A DNA stretch of 62,194 bases from Candidatus Melainabacteria bacterium (GCA_012965515.1 DTSE01000313.1:1-62194); one strand, 5' to 3'; positions 28,214 through 38,144 are shown, counted from the stretch's first letter. Translations and numbers: made by a program. The notes: generated by a model not told the origin, from the letters alone.

Positions 28214-29134
28214 ATGCCCGGCAAGAATTTTTGTACAACCACTCTGATAATTATGGCGCTCATCTTTCCGTCGTGCGCTCAAGCTGAGTCGAATGCGCCG
28301 GAGTTATTGGAAGGCGCAAGAAAAATGCGCCAGTATGAGCGTTTTGAACCGGCGCTGCAAATGATCGATAAGGCAATTGCTAAAGAACCAAAGAATGGCA
28401 CTCTCTATTTGGAGAAAGCGCGCATATACGACGATATGGGTAAAGACGCTGATGCGCTAACCTTTTATGCAAAGACAATTCAACTTTCACCGAAAAATTT
28501 TGAAGCATACAGAGCCCGCGGAGATTTGTATGTTTCCACCAAGCAATTTGAAAAGGCGATAACAGACTATTCAAAAGCAATAGAAATCATCCCCGATGCG
28601 AAAAGTGCATATGGAGATAGAGCGCGTGTCTACGAATTGATGAAGAATTATCCGAAGGCGATTGAAGATTTCACCCAAGCAATCAAATATACAAGACCAG
28701 TTCGAGATTGGCTGTACAACCACAGAGCAAAGTGCTTCGAGAATTTGAAACAGTATGATAAAGCAGTCAAAGACTACGATCTGGCAATCAAAATAAAGCC
28801 GGCCAGCTACGAAGCAATTCACGGACGCGCGCAGATGTATGTCTATCTCGGCAAATCCGATCTCGCGATTGTCGATTACACCAATTTGCTAAAAGTCCAT
28901 CCGGACGACCCAGATGCCTACATCAAGCGCGGCGACATTTATTTCAGAAAAGGCGAAAGCAACAAAGCCTTGCATGATTACAACGAAGCCATGAAATTAG
29001 AGATCGATGAATCTCCGCACCTTCACGAAAAGCGGGCGCAAGTGTTTCGCAAGCTTGGCAAAAACGACCTGGCAGCACAGGAAGATAAGAAGGCCTTGCA
29101 ACTGCGACGCAGTATAGCTATCCCGAAGATCTAG
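28214..29134 (+). CDS. Secreted TPR protein
   Basis: A 306-residue protein with a signal peptide (TTLIIMALIFPSCAQAES) and about seven consecutive tetratricopeptide repeats from residue 30 to the end, each with the A-Y-x-x-R-G/A and DYxxAIxxxP consensus (e.g. KAITDYSKAIEIIPDAKSAYGDRARVYELM). TPR solenoids mediate protein-protein contacts. AAGAG lies eight bases before the ATG. Its last 17 bases overlap the 3' end of the convergent hydrolase gene. Confidence 0.87.
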   Translation: MPGKNFCTTTLIIMALIFPSCAQAESNAPELLEGARKMRQYERFEPALQMIDKAIAKEPKNGTLYLEKARIYDDMGKDADALTFYAKTIQLSPKNFEAYRARGDLYVSTKQFEKAITDYSKAIEIIPDAKSAYGDRARVYELMKNYPKAIEDFTQAIKYTRPVRDWLYNHRAKCFENLKQYDKAVKDYDLAIKIKPASYEAIHGRAQMYVYLGKSDLAIVDYTNLLKVHPDDPDAYIKRGDIYFRKGESNKALHDYNEAMKLEIDESPHLHEKRAQVFRKLGKNDLAAQEDKKALQLRRSIAIPKI

Positions 29135-30572
29135 TGATTATCAGCTCGTCATCATCGCGATAACCTTGATCGCGTTCCAGCAATTCATCAAGCATCCAAT
29201 CAAAAATTGTGTGAGCACCATCTTCAGGGTGCAATTCGTCTTTCATGAACTTTGTGCCTCGATGCGGCGGTGCCCCATCGACAAAAGTCACATGGTCGAT
29301 ATTCCTAAACACACGTCCCAGGCGAATATCAAGGTGTGGACGGAGGCTTGGCAGATCATCCTCTTTGAGGATTGGATAGTCTCTCACCACTTGCGGTGGC
29401 AAAAACAGCGCACTGGCGATGGGCGTAATGCCGTCATTGAGCGCAAATTTCTTTGTGCTCAATCCGGACTCATCGGCGGCCTTAACCTTTCCGATCTTGG
29501 TGCTCAGCACTTTCAAGGCTGGCTGTTCGCGTCCTAATTGAGCAGGCATTCGTACAGTGAGAAAACGATATGGAGCAAGTATGTAAGATTCCAGACGCCT
29601 CTTCTTGGTCATACAAAGCACTTCCGGCGTCACCAGATAACCCGCATAAGCGATAATCTTGGCCTTGTCGACACCGCTCTCATTGATCTTGCGAAGAACG
29701 CTGCCGCTATCCTTTTCAGGAGTCAGGTTGCCCTTTGGTCCGATGGGCGTAAGTCCCTTGAATGAACCAATCGCAGGAATGCCTCCGTCGAGGTTATCCC
29801 ACTTCAAATCGGCTTGATAATTCTTGTGCTTGCTGAAGTAAAGCCTGTAGTCGACTGCATCCATCATCCTTGTGAACGGTCCGAATTTGTGTTGCAGAAG
29901 GCTGTACTGATACCAGTCAGCAGAAAAGAGGGGAGATCCGTGAAATGGTGTGCCCATACAAATTGCTCTGTCGACGCAGTCGTCCACTTCCGGATCAGTA
30001 ATTGCGCCCTGCACGACATTGCCGCCCATGCTGAGAGCCATGATGGTGATCGGCTTACCTGCACCTTTGGCAAGTTCAGGAATCAGTTTTTTCGCTTGCT
30101 CGATCTCGTCGTTTAAAGAGTCGGTGGTGTCATATCGCAGCAAGAACACTTTGAATTTCTTCTTGAATTGAGGCTCTGCATCAAAGTAGGCAAGCACTTT
30201 ATCCCAGCGGAACATGTCTTGATACTCTCCGCCGCCGCCGTGAATAAGCAGCAGCACCTCACGCCCTTTAAGCGGCGAATGGTCCTGCTGAAATACTTCC
30301 AGGCGCTCCGGCTTTTGCTTGAACACATCGCCCGGATTTAGAACGGGCATGTGAAATATCAATTCTCTGTCGTTGGGATCGACTTTTATATGAACAGGCG
30401 CTTTCTTGTTATCTTCCTGCTTCACCTGAGTCACGGAAGAAACGGCTGCATCCATCTCTTTTGTCTCTGCATGAGCACGGTTCGCACTTGCAAAACCCAA
30501 AAGCAAAAGCGCAGATAAACAAGCGACGCGAACAATCGTTCTCGATGGACTTTCCACGTTTTGCAAAATCAC
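29118..30572 (-). CDS. Secreted alpha/beta hydrolase, lipase-like
   Basis: A 484-residue protein starting at a GTG with GAGGG upstream; the signal peptide ends near ANRAHAET. The catalytic domain shows HGGGG (111-115, oxyanion hole) and a nucleophile elbow ALSMGG (serine about 181), followed by MGTPFHGSPLF, which resembles lipases of the PGAP1/LipA-like type. Histidine candidates are HVTF and GAHTIFDW near the C terminus. It follows nagA by 22 bases on the same strand and is probably cotranscribed with it. It overlaps the TPR gene tail to tail by 17 bases. Confidence 0.8.
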   Translation of the reverse strand: MILQNVESPSRTIVRVACLSALLLLGFASANRAHAETKEMDAAVSSVTQVKQEDNKKAPVHIKVDPNDRELIFHMPVLNPGDVFKQKPERLEVFQQDHSPLKGREVLLLIHGGGGEYQDMFRWDKVLAYFDAEPQFKKKFKVFLLRYDTTDSLNDEIEQAKKLIPELAKGAGKPITIMALSMGGNVVQGAITDPEVDDCVDRAICMGTPFHGSPLFSADWYQYSLLQHKFGPFTRMMDAVDYRLYFSKHKNYQADLKWDNLDGGIPAIGSFKGLTPIGPKGNLTPEKDSGSVLRKINESGVDKAKIIAYAGYLVTPEVLCMTKKRRLESYILAPYRFLTVRMPAQLGREQPALKVLSTKIGKVKAADESGLSTKKFALNDGITPIASALFLPPQVVRDYPILKEDDLPSLRPHLDIRLGRVFRNIDHVTFVDGAPPHRGTKFMKDELHPEDGAHTIFDWMLDELLERDQGYRDDDELIITRSSG

Positions 30573-30594
30573 TCTACCACCCTCAACCTGAAGG

Positions 30595-31734
30595 CTATTT
30601 ACCCGTCTTTGCAGTCGCTTCCACAGTCTTATCGTCCAAGGTTAGTATTTGTCCGTCGACAAGCACGCGCTCAACTGAAAGGTTCACCGGATTCCATATC
30701 ACCAGGTCGGCAAATTTCCCGACTTCAATATGTCCGACTTTCTCATCGAGCCTCAATGCGCGCGCCGGGTTGTAACTGGCCATACGAACAGCAGTTTGGA
30801 AGGAAGCACTTTGCCATTGCACACAGTTGCGCACAGCATCAGCAAGATGAATGGAAGACCCCACCAGTCCACCACCAGTGGTACCAATCCTTGCAGCATC
30901 AGTGACCAGGATAGCTCTGCGAGGTCCTTTCAGTCGCAGTATCAGTGACACCGTCTCCGGTGCCAAATGCAATCCGTCGGCAATCAAGCAACAGGTCACT
31001 CGATCATCCATCAAAGCTGCACCAGCGGCGCCAGGATCTCTATGGTGCAACGGAGCCATCGCATTAAATGTGTGCGTCATCATTCGAACACCAGCGTCAA
31101 ACGCTTTGCGAGCTTCGTCAAGATTGGCATTCGAATGTCCAAGGGAGGCTACAACTCCATTGTTTTGCAAGAATTGCAACGCCTCACCATCGGGGTCCAG
31201 CTCGGTCGCGACAGTCATCAGCGAAACACCGGGCTTTATCAGCCGCTTTAAAACATCTATGCTGAATGGTTGCAAATGCTCGGGTGGATGGACACCCGGG
31301 CGTTTTGGCGACAGACATGGACCTTCCAGATGAATGCCGGGCATACGCGCCGACAGCCCCTTGGCGAGCGCCAAATTTCCATTTACTGCGTGCTTGTTCA
31401 GCCAATCGATATTCTCAACCAGATGGTCGATCGCGGCTGTAATCAGCGTAGGCAGGAAGGTCGTAACACCGCCCACAGCCTGCTCTCTGGTAAACTTCTC
31501 CAGCTCCTGCTCGGTCGGTTTACCCCAAAAATCGAGGGCCGGTCCACCGTTCAATTGCAAATCGATAAGCCCCGGAGTGACCAGCCTGCCTGATACATCG
31601 AGGTTCTCAAACGCCGGCGTGGACTGCTCTTGAGGGACGATTGCGGTTATCAGACCACCCTCTATAAGAATGTCGGCAAAGCGCACCTCAAGAGGGGTAA
31701 TGACCTGCCCACCTACCAAACGAAGCTTTTTCAT
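30595..31734 (-). CDS. nagA: N-acetylglucosamine-6-phosphate deacetylase
   Basis: A 379-residue amidohydrolase that removes acetate from GlcNAc-6-phosphate in amino-sugar and peptidoglycan recycling. Family motifs are all present: PGLIDLQLNG (single-metal form), GIHLEGPCLSPKRPGVHP, LGHSNAN, THTFNAMAPLHHRDPG, IADGLHL and LVTDA. Length and domain layout match NagA. No nagB or PTS genes are adjacent; instead a secreted lipase-like gene lies 22 bases downstream. Confidence 0.93.
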   Translation of the reverse strand: MKKLRLVGGQVITPLEVRFADILIEGGLITAIVPQEQSTPAFENLDVSGRLVTPGLIDLQLNGGPALDFWGKPTEQELEKFTREQAVGGVTTFLPTLITAAIDHLVENIDWLNKHAVNGNLALAKGLSARMPGIHLEGPCLSPKRPGVHPPEHLQPFSIDVLKRLIKPGVSLMTVATELDPDGEALQFLQNNGVVASLGHSNANLDEARKAFDAGVRMMTHTFNAMAPLHHRDPGAAGAALMDDRVTCCLIADGLHLAPETVSLILRLKGPRRAILVTDAARIGTTGGGLVGSSIHLADAVRNCVQWQSASFQTAVRMASYNPARALRLDEKVGHIEVGKFADLVIWNPVNLSVERVLVDGQILTLDDKTVEATAKTGK

Positions 31735-31852
31735 ACTTTTATCGAAGGACTCGCTAGACTAAAGGAGGCGGTTCGCCGTTCCTTGATTGGCTCCCAGAAA
31801 CTCTGGGAATAGTAATGGGTGGCACAGCGGTATACAAGGCCTGGAAACAAGA

Positions 31853-32344
31853 ATGGTTCCTGACGGAAATTTGGCGGTTAACCCGCAAACCGGACAACAA
31901 GTCGATGTTCGTGCGTTGATGGCGAAGGTCGTCGAACTGCAAGAGCAGCTTTTGGCGCAACAGGAAAAGGCTTTGGTCCTTTCCGCCCAGGCAAGAGAAC
32001 TCGACCGCACAGCCAGAGATATTGACGACGTCAAGGCAGAGCTGGCCTCGCAGGGTATTCTTCTAGCTGACAAGACCAGAGAAAACAAGCAGCTGCACCA
32101 GGAATTGACCAAGGTTACTGCGCTTCTGGATACGAAACTGAACGAAACAGAAGAGCTGAAGGCCGCTGTTCAAGACCTTCAACATCAATTGAAAACGCGC
32201 GAGCAAGAAAGAGATTTGCTGGCCGTTATGCTCAATGAGGCGGAAAACAACCAGCGCAGGCTGGAAGCCGTAATCGGCGAAATCACCGCCCACATGAACG
32301 CCAAGGAAAAAGAAGGCTGGTTGGGCCGCTTTAAGAAGCAATAG
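31853..32344 (+). CDS. Coiled-coil protein
   Basis: A 163-residue soluble protein consisting almost wholly of heptad-patterned helix (VVELQEQLLAQQEKALVLSAQARELDRTARDIDDVKAEL, continuing to residue ~150) and ending WLGRFKKQ, a short amphipathic basic tail. I do not recognise the family; it may be a structural or scaffold coiled coil. GGAA six bases before the ATG at 31853 favours this start over an upstream TTG at 31787. Confidence 0.72.
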   Translation: MVPDGNLAVNPQTGQQVDVRALMAKVVELQEQLLAQQEKALVLSAQARELDRTARDIDDVKAELASQGILLADKTRENKQLHQELTKVTALLDTKLNETEELKAAVQDLQHQLKTREQERDLLAVMLNEAENNQRRLEAVIGEITAHMNAKEKEGWLGRFKKQ

Positions 32345-32416
32345 CCTGAAGAAAACAGGTTAGTTCTCCAAGTGCTTTCGCTGTGCCGAATGCTTTGTAT
32401 GATTCCGCTTTGTTCT

Positions 32417-33061
32417 TTAGAACGTGGACGAGGAATTGTCCTGTGCCGGCAAATCTTGCGACGGCGCACTAGGTGCCGGAATTCGTGTGCTTCCAGGCAT
32501 CTGCGTGTTGTCTAGCAAATCTGCCGCATCTTGCTGACTTATACCGCTAATAGCGCCGGCAGAGCTTTTCTGAGCGGTCTGTCCTGGTTGACCAAATTGT
32601 CCGGCTTGCCCAGGATCGACCAGCGGAGGTAGTTTTTTAGCACCAATCAGCTGTTTCACAATTCCTGCAGTACCACTGATATCAACTTCTGTATTGCGCC
32701 GCCCTAAGCCAAAAAATCCCTTCTTCGACGTTATCGAATCGCCAAGGATTGTCTTTCCTTCGTACTGTGTTCCGCCAAACAAGCCTTTTTTCTTCTTGAC
32801 GCCGTTGCCGAAAAAAGACACCTCAGTCTCTTGAGTAGTACCGAATAAGCCACTCTTCTTGCGAGAAATCTTGTTGCCGCGCTTGTCAGTTATAGACTGT
32901 TCTTGACCGCCAAAGAATCCTTTCTTGAGTACCATTTCCGTACCGCTGCCGGTTTTGATCGTCACGTTGCCCCTGTCAGCAAAAGCTGCCTGGGTGGCGC
33001 TCGTTGCAGAAATGTTGAGCAAAACTAAGAAAGCTATCGTTTTGGAAAACTGTTTCACCAC
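32417..33061 (-). CDS. Secreted protein with four 22-residue repeats
   Basis: A 214-residue protein with a signal peptide (ATQAAFADR). Residues about 44-125 carry four copies of a KKGFFG / KKSGLFG / KKGLFG / KKGFFG motif at about 22-residue intervals (46, 68, 91, 113), each followed by a polar strand such as TTQETEVSFF. This suggests a beta-solenoid or stacked hairpins. The C-terminal ~70 residues are Gln/Ser/Pro-rich. I know no named family for it; location is probably extracytoplasmic. Confidence 0.72.
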   Translation of the reverse strand: MVKQFSKTIAFLVLLNISATSATQAAFADRGNVTIKTGSGTEMVLKKGFFGGQEQSITDKRGNKISRKKSGLFGTTQETEVSFFGNGVKKKKGLFGGTQYEGKTILGDSITSKKGFFGLGRRNTEVDISGTAGIVKQLIGAKKLPPLVDPGQAGQFGQPGQTAQKSSAGAISGISQQDAADLLDNTQMPGSTRIPAPSAPSQDLPAQDNSSSTF

Positions 33062-33262
33062 TACACCCCTGCAATTGTCAGCAATTTGGAAACCTAATCA
33101 AATGGTAACTGCGAGACACTCACGGAGCGCTGCATATGCCTTCTGACACTGGTGCGAAAATTTTTGTTCCCCATTCCTGAAGAAAACCTGCGCAAATGAA
33201 GAAGCCGGGCTAACTGAGATACAATCTTAGGCGCATTACGGCAGGCAAAATTCAAAACTGGT

Positions 33263-34231
33263 GTGACGATAGATTTGGATACTTTAACTAAAGACCTACT
33301 TTCTGGAGACAGACGCGCGCTGGCACGAGCAATCAGCCTCGTGGAAAACGGCGGTCCGCAAGCGACACAGCTTGTGAAACAACTCTACCCTCAGTCGGGA
33401 CGTGCACATCTAATTGGCGTAACCGGCTCGCCAGGCGTCGGGAAGTCGACTCTAGTAGATGCGTTGATAACGCAGATGCGCAAAGCAAACTTGAAAGTGG
33501 GCGTATTGGCTGTAGATCCGTCCAGTCCTTTCACCGGTGGAGCCATTCTCGGTGATCGCATTCGCATGCAAGCCCACACGCTCGATCGCTCCGTCTTCAT
33601 CAGATCTATGGCTAATCGTGGGCATTCCGGCGGCATCGCTATGGGTACCTACGATGCGGTGCGCATGCTGGAAGCATCCGGATATGATGTTGTGATTATT
33701 GAAACAGTGGGAGTGGGACAAAGCGAGCTAGCCATCGCGCAAGCCGCGGACACAACAATTCTGGTTCTCATGCCCGGCTCGGGTGACGATGTTCAGGCAA
33801 TCAAATCAGGCATCATGGAAATCGGTGACATCTTTGTTGTAAACAAGGGCGATTTGCCCGGTGCTAACAAGACAGCAACCGACATTACTGCAAGTTTGGA
33901 ACTGGCAACATTTTCAAACGATTGGCGCCCACCCGTAATTACCTGTGTAGCGGAAACCAACGAAGGTGTCGACAAAGTCTGGGAAGCCGCGAAACAACAT
34001 AGAGAATTTTTGCAATCATCAGGTGAGTTGAAAACACGCCGAAAATCAAAAGTACAAGCAGAACTGGCTGAACTAGTCGCAGGCATGGCGCGCGACAACC
34101 TCAAGACTGCACTTGAAACTCCGGGTGAAAACCAGAAGATGCTCAGCCAGGTAGTTGATCATGAAGTTGATCCACATTCTGCTGCCGAGACTTTGGCAAA
34201 GCATCTTTTCGGCGGCGCGTCGAAACAATAG
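33263..34231 (+). CDS. meaB: MeaB/ArgK-type P-loop GTPase
   Basis: A 322-residue G3E GTPase of the MeaB family, which protects and reactivates adenosylcobalamin-dependent acyl-CoA mutases. Motifs are the P-loop GVTGSPGVGKST, AVDPSSPFTGGAILGDRIRM, ETVGVGQSE and the specificity motif NKGD. The start is a GTG at 33263 with no strong ribosome-binding site. The mutase it would serve is not in this window, so the partner is elsewhere. Confidence 0.92.
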   Translation: MTIDLDTLTKDLLSGDRRALARAISLVENGGPQATQLVKQLYPQSGRAHLIGVTGSPGVGKSTLVDALITQMRKANLKVGVLAVDPSSPFTGGAILGDRIRMQAHTLDRSVFIRSMANRGHSGGIAMGTYDAVRMLEASGYDVVIIETVGVGQSELAIAQAADTTILVLMPGSGDDVQAIKSGIMEIGDIFVVNKGDLPGANKTATDITASLELATFSNDWRPPVITCVAETNEGVDKVWEAAKQHREFLQSSGELKTRRKSKVQAELAELVAGMARDNLKTALETPGENQKMLSQVVDHEVDPHSAAETLAKHLFGGASKQ

Positions 34232-34414
34232 CTCAACGACTCCCAAAACCCGCGGCATAGAAGCTTGCAAGACACTCTCATGTGTTTTTCACGTGTTGGG
34301 ACATAGACTGGCGGAAATTAAACGAATGCCGCCCCTTCATCTCAGCCTAACTTTCCCTCGTGCCAGAGACACGAGACAGACCCTTTAGATTTTCGAACAC
34401 AGGAGTGACTGGTC

Positions 34415-34708
34415 ATGGCTTCTGATACATGCAAAATACAAGACGATCCGCTGGTCAAAGACAAATCAGATCAAGTCAAAGCCGGTGGAATCTGGGGAAA
34501 ACTTGCCGCTGAATACGGGTCAATGCCAATGATGCCTTGTGACAAGAAGGCAGAACCAAGCGCAGTGGAATTTCCGCCTATATTTGAATCCGAAGGCAGC
34601 GCCAGTAAATCTGACGACAATCCAGGTAATGCTTACATTTTCAAACATCGGGCTGAGCCTGATTTCATGAGGTTCAAACGCGCCAAAGAATTTTCACCGA
34701 AAGACTAG
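34415..34708 (+). CDS. Small hypothetical protein
   Basis: A 97-residue hydrophilic protein without recognisable domain (WGKLAAEYGSMPMMPCDKK, C-terminal AYIFKHRAEPDFMRFKRAKEF). AGGAG lies nine bases upstream of the ATG. It is followed 42 bases later by another unknown gene on the same strand, so the two may form a small operon. Function unknown. Confidence 0.62.
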   Translation: MASDTCKIQDDPLVKDKSDQVKAGGIWGKLAAEYGSMPMMPCDKKAEPSAVEFPPIFESEGSASKSDDNPGNAYIFKHRAEPDFMRFKRAKEFSPKD

Positions 34709-34750
34709 TCGCTCGTTTCACACGTTTCTTCCCTAAAGAGGGGGTGCCAA

Positions 34751-35359
34751 TTGGCGATTGAAAACACTGGAGAACACCAGCGCGAATCGGTTCACGCAGG
34801 AGCACAAATTCGAGTCACTGATTTACTTGAACATGGCAGTTATCCGCATCGATTCAATGATTATCAACTGCCCAAAGATTTCGCCTCAGGGCGATCGGAC
34901 GAGCAGTATTTATACTTTGGAGAAACAGCAACAGCAGGCAGCGCCATGGAACAGGCGGTACAGAAGGACGCAAGAACAGAATTCCCAAGCGTGTCCGACC
35001 TTTTTGCAACAGATGAAGAATTTCGCGAACGAAATGCTCAGCGCGTACGCACCACAGCAGCCGAAATTGTTCATCACAACTTGCTCGGATTTTCTGAATA
35101 CGTTCAAAATCCGACGGGCTTCGACAAGTCGAGGTTGAGCGAAGAGATAGGCATTGTTGACAGAGCATGGGGCAGACTAAGTGAAGCCCAGCAACGCCTA
35201 ATCCGAAAAGATCTATTCAATCCCGGTGGTGGGCAAAAGCACTTGAAGGCGTTTGAGGCAAGTGTCTGCGAGGACTTGATGAGAGTTCGCATGGATCAAA
35301 TGGCCGCGATTCGTCATATTGTCAGCAACATTCGCAACGGGCTGTCTACGAGCGCTTAA
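34751..35359 (+). CDS. Hypothetical protein, TTG start
   Basis: A 202-residue soluble protein I do not recognise. The N-terminal third is polar; residues about 75-200 look helical (EEFRERNAQRVRTTAAEIVHHNLLGF and DRAWGRLSEAQQRLIRKDLF). The TTG start is supported by an unusually strong GAGGGGGTG four to five bases upstream. A possible operon partner precedes it at 34415. Confidence 0.68.
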   Translation: MAIENTGEHQRESVHAGAQIRVTDLLEHGSYPHRFNDYQLPKDFASGRSDEQYLYFGETATAGSAMEQAVQKDARTEFPSVSDLFATDEEFRERNAQRVRTTAAEIVHHNLLGFSEYVQNPTGFDKSRLSEEIGIVDRAWGRLSEAQQRLIRKDLFNPGGGQKHLKAFEASVCEDLMRVRMDQMAAIRHIVSNIRNGLSTSA

Positions 35360-35420
35360 TTGTTTCCTTCAATCACCAGCACAAGCAATCGAACGCTTCG
35401 AATCTTGTGAAAAAACAACT

Positions 35421-36896
35421 TCAGCTTTCAGACTTGGCAGCAGCATTTCGATTCCAAATCAGATAGGCGGGTAAACCGGATAGGATAATCAGCAAACCGG
35501 CACCACTGTATCCAGGCGACTGGCAAATTTGTCCGATCATCACGACTGACGTCAGCACCACATACAGTGCCGGAAGAAACGGATAAAGCGGAACTTTATA
35601 TGGGCGTTCGGCATTTGGATATTTCTTGCGCATCACGAATAGTCCGGCGACTGTTAGAACATAGAACAGCAAAGCGGCGAACATGACATATTCGAGCAAT
35701 TTGCTGTACTGACCGGAAAGGCAGAGCAAACAAGACCACGCACCTTGCATAATCAAACCGAATGTAGGGACGTGAGTATTGGCGTTCAACTCGCCGCATT
35801 TCTTGAAGAACAAACCGTCTCGCGCCATTGCGTAATATGCTCGCGGACCAGCCAGAATTATCCCGTTCAATGCACCAAAGGTCGAAATCATGATGGCGGC
35901 AGCCATTATGTAAACACCGGCCGAGCCGAAGATAATCTCTGCCGCAGCTGTTCCTACACGATCTTCGGCTGCAAATTGAATACCGCGAGAAATGACGTCT
36001 GCGCCGCCTTCCGTACCTTTGAGCGGAATCAAGAGCATGTATACGACATTGGTCAATAAATAGAGAAGTGAAACCAGAGCAGTTCCCAACATCAAACTGC
36101 GCGGCAATGTTTTAGTCGGCTCCTTCACTTCCTCACCGGTGAAAGTGAGGTTGTTCCACGCGTCGCTGGAAAAGAGAGGACCGACCATGGCAAGCGAAAT
36201 TACACCGATTAGAGTCATGCCTTCCAGCGCATTACCTTTCAAATCCACTGGACTGAAAAACGTTGTGAATGACGAAAAATTGGCTTGCACTCCATTGAAT
36301 TTGCCAAAGCTCAAAGCACCCAGCACGATTAGCAAACCAAGAGCGGCGACTTTGGTCATTGTGAAAGTCGTTTGGATCAGCTTGGCCGCGGTAATCCCTC
36401 GACAGTTAATGGCAGTCAAGAGCACGACTACAAGTATTGATACCAACTGCAGTGCAGTGAACGAGTAATCGCCAACCGAGAAAAAGACCGTCTGCTTCGA
36501 AACAGCCGGCACGAAGACGCCGAGGAATTTGGCAAAGGCTACCCCGACTGCGGCAATGGTGCCTGCCTGAATGACCATGAATAGCGTCCATCCATATAAG
36601 AATGCCGCCAGCTTGCCAAACGACTCACGCAAGAAGACATACTGTCCACCCGCTTCCGGATGCATAGCAGATAGCTCGGAGTAGCACACTGCACCTACGA
36701 CTGTGAGAATGCCCGACAAAAGCCAGGCGAGAAGAACCCAACCGGGTGAACCTAATAAGCGGGATGCTTCCGCAGATACAATGAATATGCCTGATCCGAT
36801 CATCGAGCCAACGACAACCGCAGTGGAGTCAAGCAGCCCCATTGCTCGCGTAAAGTGCACAGGCTGCGGGTTTTGCTCAGAGGACATTGGAGACAT
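35421..36896 (-). CDS. APC-family amino acid permease
   Basis: A 491-residue, twelve-helix transporter of the amino acid-polyamine-organocation superfamily. The N terminus reads GLLDSTAVVVGSMIGSGIFIVSAE, the conserved helix-1 G-S-G-I-F binding motif, and GGQYVFLRESFGKLAAFLYGW follows in helices 2-3; these are typical of LAT/AdiC-like exchangers. The substrate is probably an amino acid. It is divergent from minC across a 246-base region. A second methionine three residues in is an alternative start. Confidence 0.9.
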   Translation of the reverse strand: MSPMSSEQNPQPVHFTRAMGLLDSTAVVVGSMIGSGIFIVSAEASRLLGSPGWVLLAWLLSGILTVVGAVCYSELSAMHPEAGGQYVFLRESFGKLAAFLYGWTLFMVIQAGTIAAVGVAFAKFLGVFVPAVSKQTVFFSVGDYSFTALQLVSILVVVLLTAINCRGITAAKLIQTTFTMTKVAALGLLIVLGALSFGKFNGVQANFSSFTTFFSPVDLKGNALEGMTLIGVISLAMVGPLFSSDAWNNLTFTGEEVKEPTKTLPRSLMLGTALVSLLYLLTNVVYMLLIPLKGTEGGADVISRGIQFAAEDRVGTAAAEIIFGSAGVYIMAAAIMISTFGALNGIILAGPRAYYAMARDGLFFKKCGELNANTHVPTFGLIMQGAWSCLLCLSGQYSKLLEYVMFAALLFYVLTVAGLFVMRKKYPNAERPYKVPLYPFLPALYVVLTSVVMIGQICQSPGYSGAGLLIILSGLPAYLIWNRNAAAKSES

Positions 36897-37044
36897 ATCG
36901 ATCGGGATCCTCGAAAAATATTCGGTTTATCAAAACTCTCTTATCTTTTACGAAATACGCGATGGCCGCGGAGATAGCTAGTTCCTTACTCTTCTGTCAT
37001 CGAATAAATCGACTGATGTATATCCACTCAGTATCTCAACTGGC

Positions 37045-37073
37045 TTGACGTGCGGGTTTCCAGCTCATACGAT
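37045..37073 (+). promoter_or_regulatory. Candidate sigma-70 promoter for minCDE
   Basis: TTGACG (37045-37050) and TACGAT (37068-37073) are spaced by 17 bases, about 70 bases before the minC start. This is a sequence match only. Confidence 0.45.
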
Positions 37074-37142
37074 TTGTAAACGAATCAAATCAATACCGAT
37101 TCGCCGACTATAACAATGATTCAGGACGCGGTGTGAACTCCC

Positions 37143-38078
37143 ATGTCTAAAATAGCTATCATCAGTCAACCGGACCAAGGCGTACTTATAGATGTGGGCG
37201 GCTGCGCTTCCATGCAAGAAGCAGTAAGTCACCTGTCGTCGACTCTTCAGGTTTCCAGTCAATTCTGGAAGGGCGTCAATGTGGCGCTCAATCTTGGAGA
37301 TTTGGAGCTGACGTCCACACAAGTTGCGCATATACTCGCGCTCGCAAAGGGCGTTGGCGTGTATCCGTACCAAGTTTTTGCGCAACAACCACTCACCCGT
37401 GGTGCGCTTTTGGAGCATGGAGTCATTTTGGGTGATGGAAAACCTATGACACTACCCGCGATGACCATTAAGGTTCCGGAAAACCCGCAAGAAGATGAAT
37501 GGGTAGACGAATCGGTGAACATCGATGAAGAATCGACGGTTACCGTTTTCTACGAACCCAGCGAAAATCAATTGATCACAGAAGACGTCCCATCGGATGG
37601 CCCCGAAGCTCAAGTTGATTTCGCACCAAAAGCCGAAACCTCTCCCCCCTCTACTTCCTCACCTAAATCTGAAAAGACCGAGAAAAACTCCAAGTCTGCC
37701 AAGGCTAAGGAGAAAGTAGAAGGTTCAGTTCATGCCGGCGTTATGTACCTGAGACAGACGTTACGTTCTGGACAAAGCGTCAGTCACCAGGGTCACCTCG
37801 TGATCATCGGAGACGTCAACCCTGGCGCCGAAGTGGTGGCGGACGGCGATATCACCGTATGGGGCGCACTCAGAGGCATCGCACGCGCCGGAGTGGGCGG
37901 CAACAACGATGCTGAAATTCGAGCACTGCGCCTGCAACCGATCCAAATTCGCATCGGCGAGTCGTTTGCTCGCTCGCCCGATAAGAATAGGCTCCATTAC
38001 GACAATCACCATGGGCCGGAAACAGCTCGTGTGGTTGACGGAAAGATCAAGGTGTTCAAATTCAATCCACAGTTTTGA
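37143..38078 (+). CDS. minC: Septum site-determining protein MinC
   Basis: A 311-residue FtsZ antagonist that blocks division away from mid-cell. The N-terminal domain (about 1-110) precedes a long acidic then Ser/Lys-rich linker (about 115-195), and the C-terminal beta-helix dimerisation domain reads LRSGQSVSHQGHLVIIGDVNPGAEVVADGDITVWGALRG, the diagnostic MinC signature. The linker is longer than in E. coli MinC (231 residues in total). It is first in a minC-minD-minE operon. Confidence 0.95.
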   Translation: MSKIAIISQPDQGVLIDVGGCASMQEAVSHLSSTLQVSSQFWKGVNVALNLGDLELTSTQVAHILALAKGVGVYPYQVFAQQPLTRGALLEHGVILGDGKPMTLPAMTIKVPENPQEDEWVDESVNIDEESTVTVFYEPSENQLITEDVPSDGPEAQVDFAPKAETSPPSTSSPKSEKTEKNSKSAKAKEKVEGSVHAGVMYLRQTLRSGQSVSHQGHLVIIGDVNPGAEVVADGDITVWGALRGIARAGVGGNNDAEIRALRLQPIQIRIGESFARSPDKNRLHYDNHHGPETARVVDGKIKVFKFNPQF

Positions 38079-38144
38079 TGAGTTTTTCCAGGTAGTCCCC
38101 CAACTAATTTAACTGAGTAACTGCAAGCCAAACGGGTAAACAGA

